DNA of 64,000 bases from Drosophila miranda. Its lineage: Eukaryota; Arthropoda; Insecta; Diptera; Drosophilidae. The position numbers were made by a program, and so were the translations under genes. This document shows positions 1 to 11,100 of the stretch, in pieces. The notes beneath the pieces were generated by a model. The model ran no database searches. It was not told the origin of the DNA and saw only the letters and a list, made by a program, of their open reading frames with translations. How positions within the stretch are numbered: the first letter of the stretch is position 1; each line of letters starts with the position of its first letter. The stretch lies in assembly GCF_003369915.1 (NCBI RefSeq), contig NC_046676.1, positions 21,744,001 through 21,808,000 on the forward strand, written 5' to 3'.

Positions 1-664
1 CGCGCTGCTGCTGTTCTTGTTGTTATTCCAACCCAATTGCATTTGAGAAGCGCACAGGAACGGAAAGGGGGCTAGCTGCGAGGCGAAGGACCAGGCTAAA
101 TGCGATGGTAACTAGCTTGGCAACAGCAAAAACTGGAGCACATTTATGTATCCGAATGTGGCACACTGGAGTGCGGGGGTTTGGGATGGGGGTTCGTTCC
201 TTTGGCATAGACAAGCATAAATTTCCTTAGATTTATAACGAAATAAAGATGCACAGATGGTGGGTTTTCCACCAGTCAGGCACAGACGCAGACACCTCCT
301 CCAGGTTGGTTTTCCCACCTGACCAATTGGTTCTGTCGTTGAGAGAGTGAGTGAGTGACCGGGTGACTAAGTGATTGACTGATTGAGGTTGACTGCCAGT
401 TTGCCGTTAATTGAATTCGCTTTCAGGTGGCACCCCCAGCCAGAGCCAGAGCCAGAAACAGAGCCACAGCTTCAGCTTCAGCTTCAGCAGGAAATTGCGC
501 TGCTGGGTAGCTCGATGCATGTGGAGCATAACAGCCGATTGGCATTCGATTAGAAGGAATCGAATTACCCATCCTGTACTCCCCTCCGACACTCCCCCTA
601 CCAATCCCAGTTACAAAACTCATTTAACTCTGTTGCATTTTAATTGAATTTCTTTCTGCAACAC
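1..664. other. Flank 3' of the alkaline phosphatase gene
   Basis: I see no gene in this stretch. It holds two short low-complexity blocks, a CAGAGC-type repeat and a CTTCAG-type repeat, between about 433 and 490. The open frames that cross them are repeat translations. On the minus strand this stretch is the 3' flank or 3' UTR of the phosphatase gene that ends at 665. No clear AATAAA on that strand was found close to the stop. Confidence 0.5.
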
Positions 665-2492
665 CTATGGCTGGATATTGGCATACGGTCCAATCCCCGC
701 GGCCCGGGCCATCATAGCGGCAATATTGGTCTGCTCGTAGTTGCCGCTAAAGTACTGAGCAAAAGGACCAGAGGCATAGACTGCCACATCCTCGCCACCG
801 TGTGACTCAGAATCGAGCGGCACCATGCTGGGAAACTGGAAGTCCGTTTTGTCCGTGAGCTTCTCGGTGAGGCGAGCCCTGCCGTCAGCCAGATTGAAGG
901 CGCTCTTGTAGCCGGGACCATTGGCATAGGAAAGGATCGCATAGGGCAGATCATCGTCGGTATCGTCATCGGTCAGGCCGAAGATCTCCTGGTCGCGATA
1001 CTATACAGGGGTACAGACAGGAGAGGATTGTGTTAGACGGATCTCCCGTAATTCTGTTGCAAAGAGACAAACACTCACCGGATACCCGTTGATGGACATG
1101 GTATGTGCGTGATCCGCGGTGACCACGATTAGAGTATCCTCGTCGGAGGTCATCTCGCGCGCCTTCTGCACAGCCCGCGCGAACTCGGCCGTGTCCTCGA
1201 GGGAGCGCCTGGCATAGGTATCGTGGTGGGCCATGTCGATGCGGGCTCCCTCGACGAACAGAAAGAATCCCTTCTCGTTGCGCTGCAGCACCCGGATGGC
1301 CGCCTCCGTCAGCTCGGTCAGCGATGGATCCGCCAGCTGGCTGCGATTGCGTGCCCGGTCGCCGTCATAGGGCAGATGAGAGGTGGCAAAGAGACCCAGC
1401 AGATACTCGGTCTTGTCGAGATCCACGAGGCTGAGACCCTTTCGACTCCAGACATAGTTGGCCGAGGCATTGGCCGCCTGCTTGTCCGCCAGCCAGTCCT
1501 TGATGAGGTGCCGTCCGTCGGTACGGTAGCCGGGATAGCCTTCCTCGTCGTTCACCGTGGTGTTGATGAACTGCTGGCGTCCGCCGCCGAGGATCACCTT
1601 CAGTGCCTTGCCCACCTGCCCCTCCACCAGTTGACGAGCTATGTCCGGGGTCTGCTCGGAGTTGCACTGCCTGTTCGTCACCTCCCAGTCGTTCTCCCAG
1701 TTGCGGTCAGCGATGTGGGCATAGACGCCCGCTGGAGAAGCGTGTGTCACCCTGGCCGTGGTCACGAGGCCCGCATCCTTTCCCGCCTCCTGCGCCCACT
1801 GGGCGATGCTCTCCACCTGGTTCTCCTCCATGGCGGCGCCGTCGCAGCTGTAGCGCGCTACGTTCGCATTGATGCCGATGGTGCCGTAGTTGCCCTTGAC
1901 CCCGCCCAGATAGGCGGTGGCAGTGCAGGCCGAATCCGCCACCTGGCGATTGACGCAGTACGTCTTGGACAGGCCCGTGTAGGGGAACTGCTCGAAGTAG
2001 ACCTTTTCGGCACTGTCGCCGAGCAGGTTCCTTGTGGCGGTCACAGTGTGCACGGACATGCCGTCGCCCAGGAACATGATCACATTCTTGGCCGCGTTTG
2101 TGTGGGCCGACTCCGTCTCGGCCAGCTTCGCGTGCAGGGTTTCCTGGGCCTTCTCCACCCAGTACGCGGTCTTCTGCTCCTCCACATATTTGATGGGATG
2201 CGGCTCACCGCTGCCCCATTTTCGTGGATGATCTACAAAAAGGGAAAGAGCTATACGATCGCTGATTTTCGATTTCCCCAATGGAGGGTACAATAAATCC
2301 TAATGACATATCAGGGGGATTAGTAGTACGTTCTTATCACTCCGAATGGGTTGATAGCTGCTCCTTTGGACCTGTGATCAGAGTATGCTATTCCAAGGAC
2401 ACCCCGTCTCAAATCTTACCTCTCTGGCCACTGGCACTTCCGCTCAGCCAGACAGCGACACCGACAAGCAGTAGAATCAATCGTTTGTCCAT
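665..2492 (-). CDS. Alkaline phosphatase (secreted, 520 aa, three exons)
   Basis: Phosphate monoester hydrolase of the metazoan alkaline phosphatase family, probably extracellular. Exons on the minus strand are 2492-2420, 2232-1079 and 1000-665, joined at GTAAGA and GTGAGT donors. The frame stays open over 520 codons, the usual family length. The first exon is a signal peptide of about 24 residues (basic start, then LILLLVGVAVWL). Catalytic signatures are FLGDGMS (Asp81, metal), the nucleophile motif DSACTAT (Ser125), TADHAHT (Asp398/His399) and SHGGEDVAVYASGP (His476). The chain ends in ANIQP with no hydrophobic tail, so a GPI anchor looks unlikely, unlike some relatives. Drosophila carries many Alp paralogs and I cannot say which one this is. 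The start is the only ATG that gives a signal peptide joined in frame. Confidence 0.93.
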
Positions 2493-3248
2493 TCCGCTAA
2501 TCCGAGTTACCTAAAAGCCGCACTTTCTTGGACTTGTGTGGAGGCCAGAATTTGGCATTCGACTAAACGTGATGGCCAGAAGCAAACCAACATTGGTCAG
2601 GCCGTTGTGAGCCGTATAGCCCAGTTGGAAACTTAAATCTAATCAGCTGAACCAAAAGTAATCTAACGTCTAAATCAAGTCATCATTTATGGCTGGCCAA
2701 GAAATTCTCTGAAGACGATAGAGCGGTCCAATAACACGACCACAACCACTCACGTGCCTCGTCCGACTCTCCGTCTTTGTCTGAATCGCAATCTCATAAC
2801 CACAGAGATGGTTACGTAAAGAGTCCTTGTAACTGACAGTTCTCTGCCTTTTTTTCTGCACTTCGTCGATAGATTTGCTACACCTTCAAGGACTTCTCTA
2901 GTTCCATAATAAATACTCGTGTATGGGGAAGCATTTCTGCAAATTGTCGGAGAAACTTTCTTTGGATAAAAGTTTACCTCTGCATCTGCGGCAGCTCCTT
3001 CCTACCCAAGAGTGGCAGTGGTAGTGGCAGTGGCAGTGGCAGAAAGCTGCCTTTTCCCTGACCTCTGCCAAATGATTGACTTGGGGCTTATTTGCCACAC
3101 AAGATGCACGCAAACACACACAAGAAATACGTTCATGTGTATGAAATAATTCAGTGAGTTGCATACTTTTGGGAATCAATCTAAAACCGAAACGAAACCA
3201 TCAAATTCGCATTCATTTTATTGCCAAATGGGTGCAGTTTTGATTCAG
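2493..3248. other. Intergenic: upstream of phosphatase, downstream of receptor
   Basis: No coding potential is visible. The stretch must contain the phosphatase promoter and 5' UTR and the short receptor 3' UTR. A GGCAGT-type repeat lies at about 3015-3043. Confidence 0.45.
3217..3222 (-). terminator. Polyadenylation signal of the odorant receptor gene
   Basis: AATAAA on the minus strand lies 27 nt downstream of the receptor stop codon. This implies a very short 3' UTR, common for chemoreceptor genes. Confidence 0.55.
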
Positions 3249-4725
3249 CTACAAGATGGTCTTGGCCAGCGCCACAATGGAGCCTGTAAATTTGATGACC
3301 TGCAAAGGTTTGGGGCACAGATGAGACAGGAAACAAATAGAAAACCGCAATACCCACCGCAGTAAAGACCGGCAGGCAAGGCGTAAAGAAGGGCACTCCA
3401 ACGGTGATGGGTCGCTGGGCGCGTAGGATAATCAAGTAGACTCGTCTACGCGTCTCCCGATCCCAAGCGTACCAGGCACTGCCGTAGGCCGCCTCGCCCA
3501 CGGAGAGGCTCTGCAAAGAATTATCGATGAAATCGCAGCTAAAATTGGTGCCCACTCACCTCAGTGGACATCTCAGTGCCGCCATAGCAGTAGAGGAAAA
3601 TGGCCGAGCAGACCGTGAACAGGTACACAACATAGCGGATGATATTGTAGCCGGAATACTAAAAGATCGCCAACGTTTCGACAGATACATAAAGAAACGA
3701 GTGGGGTATGCTCACCAGGAGTATGTCTATGACACTGGTGGCTATCACCAAGCTGGCCGAAACAAAGTGCACAAAGGCCGGGGCCGCCATGATCCCTGAG
3801 AAGCGGCGGACAATCAGCGCAATCTCATTATGTCGATCGACAATGTTGGCCAGGCGCCGACAGCACAGATCGCAGTCCCTGGGGCTGGGATCTGGGAGGC
3901 GTCAAGTGTGGTTTATCGAAATTTTTGGTCTTACGATTATACCCACTTTTAACCAGCTGGAGCGAATCGCTCAAGTCCAGTTGGAGGACCCGCAGTAGGA
4001 AGGCTATATAGAGGGTGAAACCGAAGAAGAAGCCATCGGTGCCGGCGAAGGAGAAGACGGTCACCTGTCCGCTCCAGGTGGAGTACAGATAGAACAGCGG
4101 AAACCAGGGCATCCGATGGGCGAACTCCGGGAACCTAAGGAATCGCAGATTGAAGGATTAGTACTCAGAATCCCTGGGGGGTTGGGAGTACCCACAGCAT
4201 GCGGAAGGGCATATCAAACTTAAAGTCGGCCAGGCCCCGCGCCCGCATCTCCCACAGGGAGCGCAGGACGAAGGCACAGGTCGTGATACTGCCCAGGGTG
4301 AAGACGAGCATCCCAAAGCGAGTGGCCATGAGGTAGTAGCTCCTTCGCGCCCCATTTGATCGGCGATTGCCTCGTCCAGCCTGCTCCTCGGTGAGCAATC
4401 GGATGCGCTCCATCAGGGCGGACACTTCCTGACGGCGCCACCACATCCAGCCCAGCTTGAAGAGGGTCGTCAGGCTGCAGGCCAGCGGGCAGAAGGCATC
4501 CATGGCGTCCACGGGACTAATCCGCAGATAGTGCCAGCCGAACACGAGCTCCGCCTGGCAGCAGTGGGCCAGGTTCACAAAGTTGAACACCAGCCAGGCC
4601 AAGGAGATCCAGGACTGCGACTTCGCCTCTCCGAATCTAAGACCCAGACGGCCAAACGAGTACCTGGTCACGAAGAACAGGTGCTTCTCCAGCGGATAGT
4701 TGCGGTCTAGGAATCGCGGATACAT
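3249..4725 (-). CDS. Odorant receptor, Or24a-related (398 aa, six exons)
   Basis: Seven-transmembrane insect odorant receptor, expected to form a ligand-gated cation channel with Orco in sensory-neuron dendrites. Exons (minus strand) are 4725-4196, 4134-3947, 3891-3716, 3658-3560, 3510-3358 and 3299-3249. All junctions keep one frame of 398 codons. Family signs include the N-terminal PRFL..YPLEKH, DAFCPLA and [10 protein letters not shown], then [17 protein letters not shown], the TM7-region [15 protein letters not shown], and the ending [13 protein letters not shown]. From memory this resembles Or24a in length and across all exons, but the N-terminal half looks too diverged for an ordinary ortholog, so a paralog is more likely. 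Three of the five introns (first, second and fifth) use the weaker donor GTGGGT. A downstream alternative donor (GTACTC) after exon 1 breaks the frame. No inactivating change is seen. Confidence 0.92.
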
Positions 4726-4765
4726 GACTCTAGGCTATATGCAATGTCCTGCCAGAGCTGCCCTC

Positions 4766-4773
4766 CTTTATAC
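4766..4773 (-). promoter_or_regulatory. TATA box of the odorant receptor gene
   Basis: TATAAAGG on the minus strand lies 41-48 nt upstream of the receptor ATG. With the usual spacing of about 30 nt, transcription would start near 4742 and leave a leader of under 20 nt. Confidence 0.55.
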
Positions 4774-7700
4774 CCTTCGATTTGGTTACGCTACGCTAAT
4801 TGCTTAATTATTGTTTTGAGAGGACGACACCAGGCCAGCTGGCCCGTGTTTAATAACAGGATTACCCTTTATAGAGCCTTTAATTGAGTGGGCGACAGAC
4901 CCCACATGCCTCCAGCAATTACATATGTATATCATTATAGGGCTGAGACAACAGTGACCAATTGAATGGTGGTAATTGCTTTTCCCAGTGTCCCTTTTTC
5001 TGCTTTACAATTAAACGATTTTGCTTTTGGTGATCCTATTATCCTATAAAGCCTACAATTAAATTACAAATATTTATTCGTTTCCTTGAACTTTCAGTGT
5101 AGTATTCGTAGCATTCGTTTATCGTTCAGCATAAATGTGTGGCAAAGTATTCGCCAGTATTCGTCTTCCAGTTAAATCTTGATACCTTTTTTCTTTTCAG
5201 CATAAATTCCCATACATTTCAGTATTCCGTATTCTTCTTTAGGGGAAGTTTGTTGAACTCCCGATGAACTCGGGGCACCGCATTCGAATTTCAAATCAGC
5301 TCCGCGATGTGGGTCAAGCCAGAGCCACATGAAACATTCTTCTCCGGCAGGCCATTTCCATAGGGTTTGCCACAGATTTATGTTGATGCATGCAACTCGG
5401 ATGGATATATCGCTTTTAATTGAGTTATACTCTGGGCTCACGTTGCGTATGAGCAATCAGAGTGTGCCTCGGCATTCAGTTTGCATTGATTTCCATGGCA
5501 GAAGTTTTGATTACATTTTGGCAAGCAGCTGGATGGAGCAGGGGTGGGAGTTTAAATTGGAAGCTCATTTAAGTTCATCCTCTGCAGCGCCGACCGACCC
5601 CCCCTCTCCCAGTGGAAACATCTACCCTGAAATGGCGCCCAGGCTGATATCATCGCATCCATCCCCAAACTCCCCAAAAAAAGAAGCAGCAACAGCAGTG
5701 GGGGGAAGGGTAACCACCCCCAAGCAGCAAGGCAACAAAGGTGACCCCGACACACCCTGTTGTTGGGGTAAGCAACCCCCGCAGTAAGGAGAGCAGAGCC
5801 AAGGGAAACTGAAAGCTTTTCACTGGAAGCCCTAAGCCAGGGAGAACATTTTCTTTTCGCACTTCTTCTCTTTCTCTGTTGGAGTGGAACCTGATCCTGC
5901 ATGGGGGTCCGAGGAGGGGTAGCCACAGCAAGTGGAAAATCAAGGAGTGCCAGCTGGAAGCGAGGAAAGGAGGCCATCGTGTCACCGAGTCGCCAAAAAC
6001 AGTTGCAGAACCCGACCGAAAAAACCCGTTTTACCACTCAACACAGACACACACCGACGGGCACCATGGCGCTCTGTGCTTGTGCCCCACTTTCGGGTGT
6101 CGTTGTGGAAAATGGATTCGAGTTTTCCTAGTTTCGATGGGCCCCTCTCCTCCCCTCCCTCCACCCGGGTGAAAGGTGCAGCGGGCCAGAGGGAGCAGAG
6201 CTGGTTGGAGCTCTGTGAAACAGGTTGATTTTCCTGCTGACGCCGTTGGCCATTAGCCAAATGGGATTTCACACGCTTCCTGCCCCCGGTCGGAGGTTTT
6301 CGGCTCCGATGCGTTTGCCGCACGTCATGGCCCAGTTGGATGGTCGGGGATATGGACAGGCTGTGCATCTCGACATCATCATTGCCATCATTGTCAGCGT
6401 GGGGCGCCCGGCGCCCGGCGCCCGATTAATTATTAAAGCACCACTCGGCCTGCATCCTGACAACTTGCTCAGGATGTCCACACTCAATTGTATTTGCTAT
6501 TCATCTCCGATTCGAATGAAAAGCACAAGGGACATCATGGCATCTCAATGGGCAGGCTTCAAGAAATCAAGAAATGATGGTTCAGAAACCTCGTTAGTGT
6601 TTGCATAAGAGATAGATAGATAGGCTTCCCATCAGGGAAGAGTTTAAGTAGATATTTCCAGGAAGCACTCTTTAGTACCAGGAACTATAAGGATAACAGC
6701 TGGATCTTCGCGTTCTGGCATTCCCATAGTGTATCCACAGTGTCGGCATTCTTTCGGTGGCTATCTATCTATCCATTGGCTGCTTTTTCCTCGCCTTTGT
6801 TAATTCACAAAGCGGCGTTAATTATAATTAAAAAGAAGCAAACTACTAAGCATGTACATATGTATGTCTATATAGCAGCCATATCTGTATCTATATGCCT
6901 GCGAACAAGTACCATGTACATATATATTTAAGTGCACATATGTGTTGTATATATCCCCGTTCACATGGCCACAGATCGAGCGTGACACAATACAATTTGT
7001 GGCGCTTTGTTCTAAGCGCTCGAAACTCTTCGCTTCTAGCCCCACCCTGTCCCAGGCCACAGGCTACAGGCCCCAGAACCCCAACCGCCCCTCCCCACGT
7101 TCTAGCCTTTGGACAGACGTGACATAAGCTAAATTGTTTTAAATTTTGTTGAATCGCCTTCTCACTGCTCTGCTGGGCTGGGGATAAATTGAAGCCGCTT
7201 GGCATGTCGCAATCCATGTGGCATACTCGCAGCAGTGCGGTCGAGGAACGTGGTTAGCTTAGCCAGAGATCTTTAAACTAATGGACTGCGGCACAAACCA
7301 GCCAGTGCGGTCAAAAGTGCACACATACGATAATGGTCGATTGAATGGAGCTGTCAGCTGACAGTCATCTGAGAGGAAAGCGGGAAAGAACCCCCACTTC
7401 TGTCAGACGCATCTGATTAATGGCAATTAGCGTGGATCGATGGACTCCGGGGTTTCAGTTACATTTGCAACATGATGAGGCATTAGCAAACATTTCCACC
7501 CAATCAATTGGGGTTGAGAGGCAGCAGGGCTATTTACAGAATCAATCATTTAGTATATTTCGCCAAAACACCTTCCCACGCCTGTGCCACTCGCAAAGTC
7601 ATGAATAGTGATGACATCCCCTGACAGCAATTAGATCTATTATATCCATTCACGGGACTGTAAAGTACAGAGTAAATGAGTATATTTTTGGCTCTATTTG

Positions 7701-7787
7701 TTTCTGGGATAGATAGCTCCCTCTGTTATTTAGTTATTTACAGATATAAAAGTTTTTCCATAGAAACGATCGCTCTGCAAGCCTCCT
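4774..7787. other. Intergenic region, no gene recognised
   Basis: Open frames here have no start context, domains or splice partners, and many overlap in opposite directions (for example around 5.6-6.4 kb). Near 6410 there is a short GGCGCCC tandem, and a TATGTACATA-type simple repeat lies at about 6850-6950. No RNA gene was recognised. Confidence 0.5.
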
Positions 7788-7824
7788 TATATAGAGTCTC
7801 TGGCTAATCCCAGTATGGATCAAC
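7788..7824 (+). promoter_or_regulatory. Candidate TATA/Inr core promoter
   Basis: A TTATATAG element at 7788-7795 is followed about 30 nt later by an ATCAAC start-like sequence near 7820. A second TATAAAAG-type element lies near 7745-7752. Either would place the small open frame at 7948 behind an A-rich leader of 120-170 nt that has the look of a Drosophila 5' UTR. Confidence 0.4.
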
Positions 7825-7947
7825 TCGTATTGTACAAAAAACTAAAAAGCTCAAAAAGAGTGCGAGTCAAACAAAGCCAACCGAAGGTTTCTCTCACAAC
7901 AAAAACAAACATTCATCACACACTCACACAGTTAGAAGAGCACTAGA

Positions 7948-8136
7948 ATGAGACTTTGGAGTGCGGCTCGTCGCCGACTCTGGGCTCGGGTTCTGAATCC
8001 GAGACTTAAGCTGAATCCAAATTCGAAACTCGCTGCCTTCAAGGCTAACTTCTTATTAAATGCCAAGAAGCGAGCCCAAGCAGCCGCAACTACAACAAAA
8101 AGTGGCAAGAAGCGGCAGGATTATGTATATTCGTAA
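7948..8136 (+). CDS. Candidate small basic protein (62 aa), function unknown
   Basis: I do not recognise this protein. The 62-codon frame starts with an ATG that has A at -1 and -3 and follows an A-rich leader downstream of a TATA element. The product is strikingly basic: about a third of residues are Arg or Lys, with RRR, KK and KSGKKR runs and a single acidic residue near the C-terminus. The N-terminus (MRLWSAARRRLWARV) could form an amphipathic basic helix, as in a mitochondrial presequence. A nucleic-acid-binding role is equally possible. There is no transmembrane segment. No clear AATAAA follows within 200 nt. A chance open frame cannot be excluded; test for conservation across Drosophila species. 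Confidence 0.4.
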   Translation: MRLWSAARRRLWARVLNPRLKLNPNSKLAAFKANFLLNAKKRAQAAATTTKSGKKRQDYVYS

Positions 8137-11100
8137 TTACAGCTCTTCCAAAGATCAAATGCGACAGCCATTAGGATGAGGGGCTCTGCTCTCAAACCAT
8201 CAATATGGGTGACGAGGCGCTGGAGCGGGTGCGGGAGCCACATGTGCCGATGCTTCAGTGGCAACGTCAAAGTCGTACATATGTACATATATGTATGTAC
8301 AAATATCGCATGTAAAACTAGCTTCGATTGCCACCAAATGCAAGATGGCGTCATTCGCGGCGTAGAACGGTAGAGCGGAGCAGCCGGAGGGAATGCCTCT
8401 GCTAATGAGTAACAAGTCTGCTTAGACCACATAGCATACAATACATACATATGTATGTACATATCTGTACAGACTTTTGCTTGAGAGTTGTTGTCTGCCT
8501 GTGCTCTTGGCTCCCAAGGTCATCTTCTGTTGCAGGCGTTAGAAACAAACTCCGATCCGAGCAAAGTCAAAGTTTTGAATGCAAACGTATTATTCAGCGC
8601 TTTGTTAGTATTGCCCGCGACTGTGGTTGTGCTGTCGGCATTGGAGTTTCAAGGCAGCGAACGCAATTACTTGATATTTTCTTCTCATATCTATAATATA
8701 ATATAATCCGATGACACTCATTGTGAACATGCCACATTCTAACTGGAATGACACGCTGTCCGGCCGCTCGTCCCTCTCCCTCCCGCTCGTCGGCTATGCA
8801 AATGTTTCCAGCCGAATGCCTCGGGTAATGAGCAGGGGCAGCGCCAGGGACGCTCACCTGAACCCACCCTCCTACACGCTTAGAAAAACTCATTTATATA
8901 ATTTTTCCGACGGAAAAAGTTGCATCACCAGCGGCAATTGCAGTTTTTATTTTAGCCTTTAGCATCTCTTAGTCATTTCATCTTAATTATATTTTTTGAC
9001 GAATGAGAATGGGAAAAAGTCCCATGACACACGACGATTGCCGTTTCACTCATGCAAATTTAAAATGGCTGGGCATTTGAAAGTCCAATTCTCTTTCCAG
9101 TTCCCATAGTGAATCATGCGATGGAGGACAAACTTGATTTCTTCGTTTTCAAAAACTAGAAATATTATTCACGACAGCACACACACGCATGCAGACCTCT
9201 CCTCATGTGTGTTTACGTAAGTTTCGCTTTTGTTGTATTTCCTCGTCCTATTTCTCTTTCCCATTCATTGTACAGTTTCATTTCGTGTCTCTCCGTTTCT
9301 CTCGTTCCATTTCTTTCAGCCCCGTACATATCATTGACTGACTTAGCAACAGACAGCAAGAACAACAGTCGTAACGGTTTCATGCCCGTCCCCGCTGCGT
9401 CCTTTCCTGTGATATTTCGTGGAAGAACAAAGCACACAACGAAACATTTGAGGGAGCTTCGAAAATTTTGCGTGTGCGTGCGACAGAGCTAGAAATATGA
9501 GCGATGCGTGCGGAATGGAACGATGAAACGTGTAATGAAGTCATGTAGCACGAGAAGCGTAGCACAGCTCACTGGAAAGAAGCAGAATAAACGAACGTTT
9601 GCTTTTCCCATTGAGAGCTGTTGGAAGAGAGCATTTATTTATTTGAATTACATACAAAAAGCAGCTTATGAATAGGCACTCTGTATTAACAACTATTATT
9701 AAATATGGAAGGGACGGCACTTTGGTCGGTTCAACATGTTGATACGCCCGCAATTTGTATAGGAGAGAGAAAAAGACTGACTACTTCAAAAGCACAGTGA
9801 GTCCCCGTCTCGCTCCCACATGAATGCAGTACGTTGATAGAGAGTTGAACCTAAACCCGCCGCGCACTCCTCAGAGGCGTGTAAAAACTTGTAAAACAAT
9901 TGCACAAGCGCGAGAGACGCGAACGGAAAAAATTCCATTAGATTTGGTGTCGTCGGTGTCGCGGCCATGGCAGCGGCAGCGGCAGCGGTAGCGGAGAAAA
10001 CGCGGCCAACTCGGCTCGTTGTGCAGCTGCAAATGAACGAAAGCAGCAAAATGCCGACTGAAACTTAACGACGACAAAGCAAACTCAACGAACGCGAAAG
10101 CGTTTTCGTTCGTTTAGTTAGATTCGCGCGCGCGCCTTTGTATACGTGTGTGCGTTCGTGTGTCTATGAGCGAATGTGTTGGTGTTCCATAAAAAATATG
10201 ACGTTGGCAGAGCTTTTTCTCTCTCGCTCTTTTCCGCTCTCACTCGATGAATTTGGGTGAAAAAAGTATGTAGACATGTGTATTTTTTTTCAGACTTGCC
10301 GCATGTCTTTCGACACTAAAAAGCACACTCACACATACAAACATTCCCACTAGAAACAGGGGATTGCTAGAGCAGGACAGCATCGCATTTTCGCTATAAT
10401 TTTGCGCTACTTAGAAGTTGCGTAATAGGCGAAAAGAAGGAGAAATGTGTCATCCAGTCGCCGCGTAATTGTGGCTAGTTCCTGCTTCCTTCTCCCTCTT
10501 TTTTCAATACATTTTATTTTAACGCTGTTTACGTAATCCGCGTTTTTCATTTCTTTTCCTTTTTAAAATTCCGTTCCGCGTTTTTATTTTTTGGCTATCT
10601 CACATGATTTATTGTTCCAGGCAAAGTTCACTGGGGGAAAACCACCACCAACAAACGGTCCGGTCCCCGTCTCGCCACTGTTTGACGACTATTTTCGACG
10701 TTAGCAACAGCGTGTTTTATTCTTGCTTTTTCGGTCTCTCTTTTATGTGTGTTCTCCTTCGGTTGCTTTTCCGTTTCACTTGGGGGATGGATGGGATGGG
10801 ATGGGACCAGAAGAGCACAAGCGTTGAACCGTTGAGCGAACCGCACTGCGCAACGGCTGACGCACGAATAAAACACAGAATAGAAAAACGCGTGTAAAGT
10901 GCTTTGTGCGGCGGCCGTCGTCGGCTACAGGCTACAGCAGCAGCGCGACGCGGCCACAAAACCAGTTTTATATAGACCCGCGCGCGCAAGCACACTATAT
11001 ATAAGAGCCTATACATATACATATGCTTGCGCTGCCTGTTGTGTGAGTGTGAGGGAGCGCGTTGAAGCTTTTGCAATTGTACATGGCCGTCTCGGTTTGG

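Noticed and set aside
1223..2296. 357-codon open frame on the plus strand over the phosphatase
   Set aside because: Antisense shadow of a GC-rich coding exon; no domains or start context.
4165..4192. Longer first exon of the odorant receptor using the donor at 4191
   Set aside because: It puts exon 2 out of frame; the donor at 4195 restores the family sequence at the junction.
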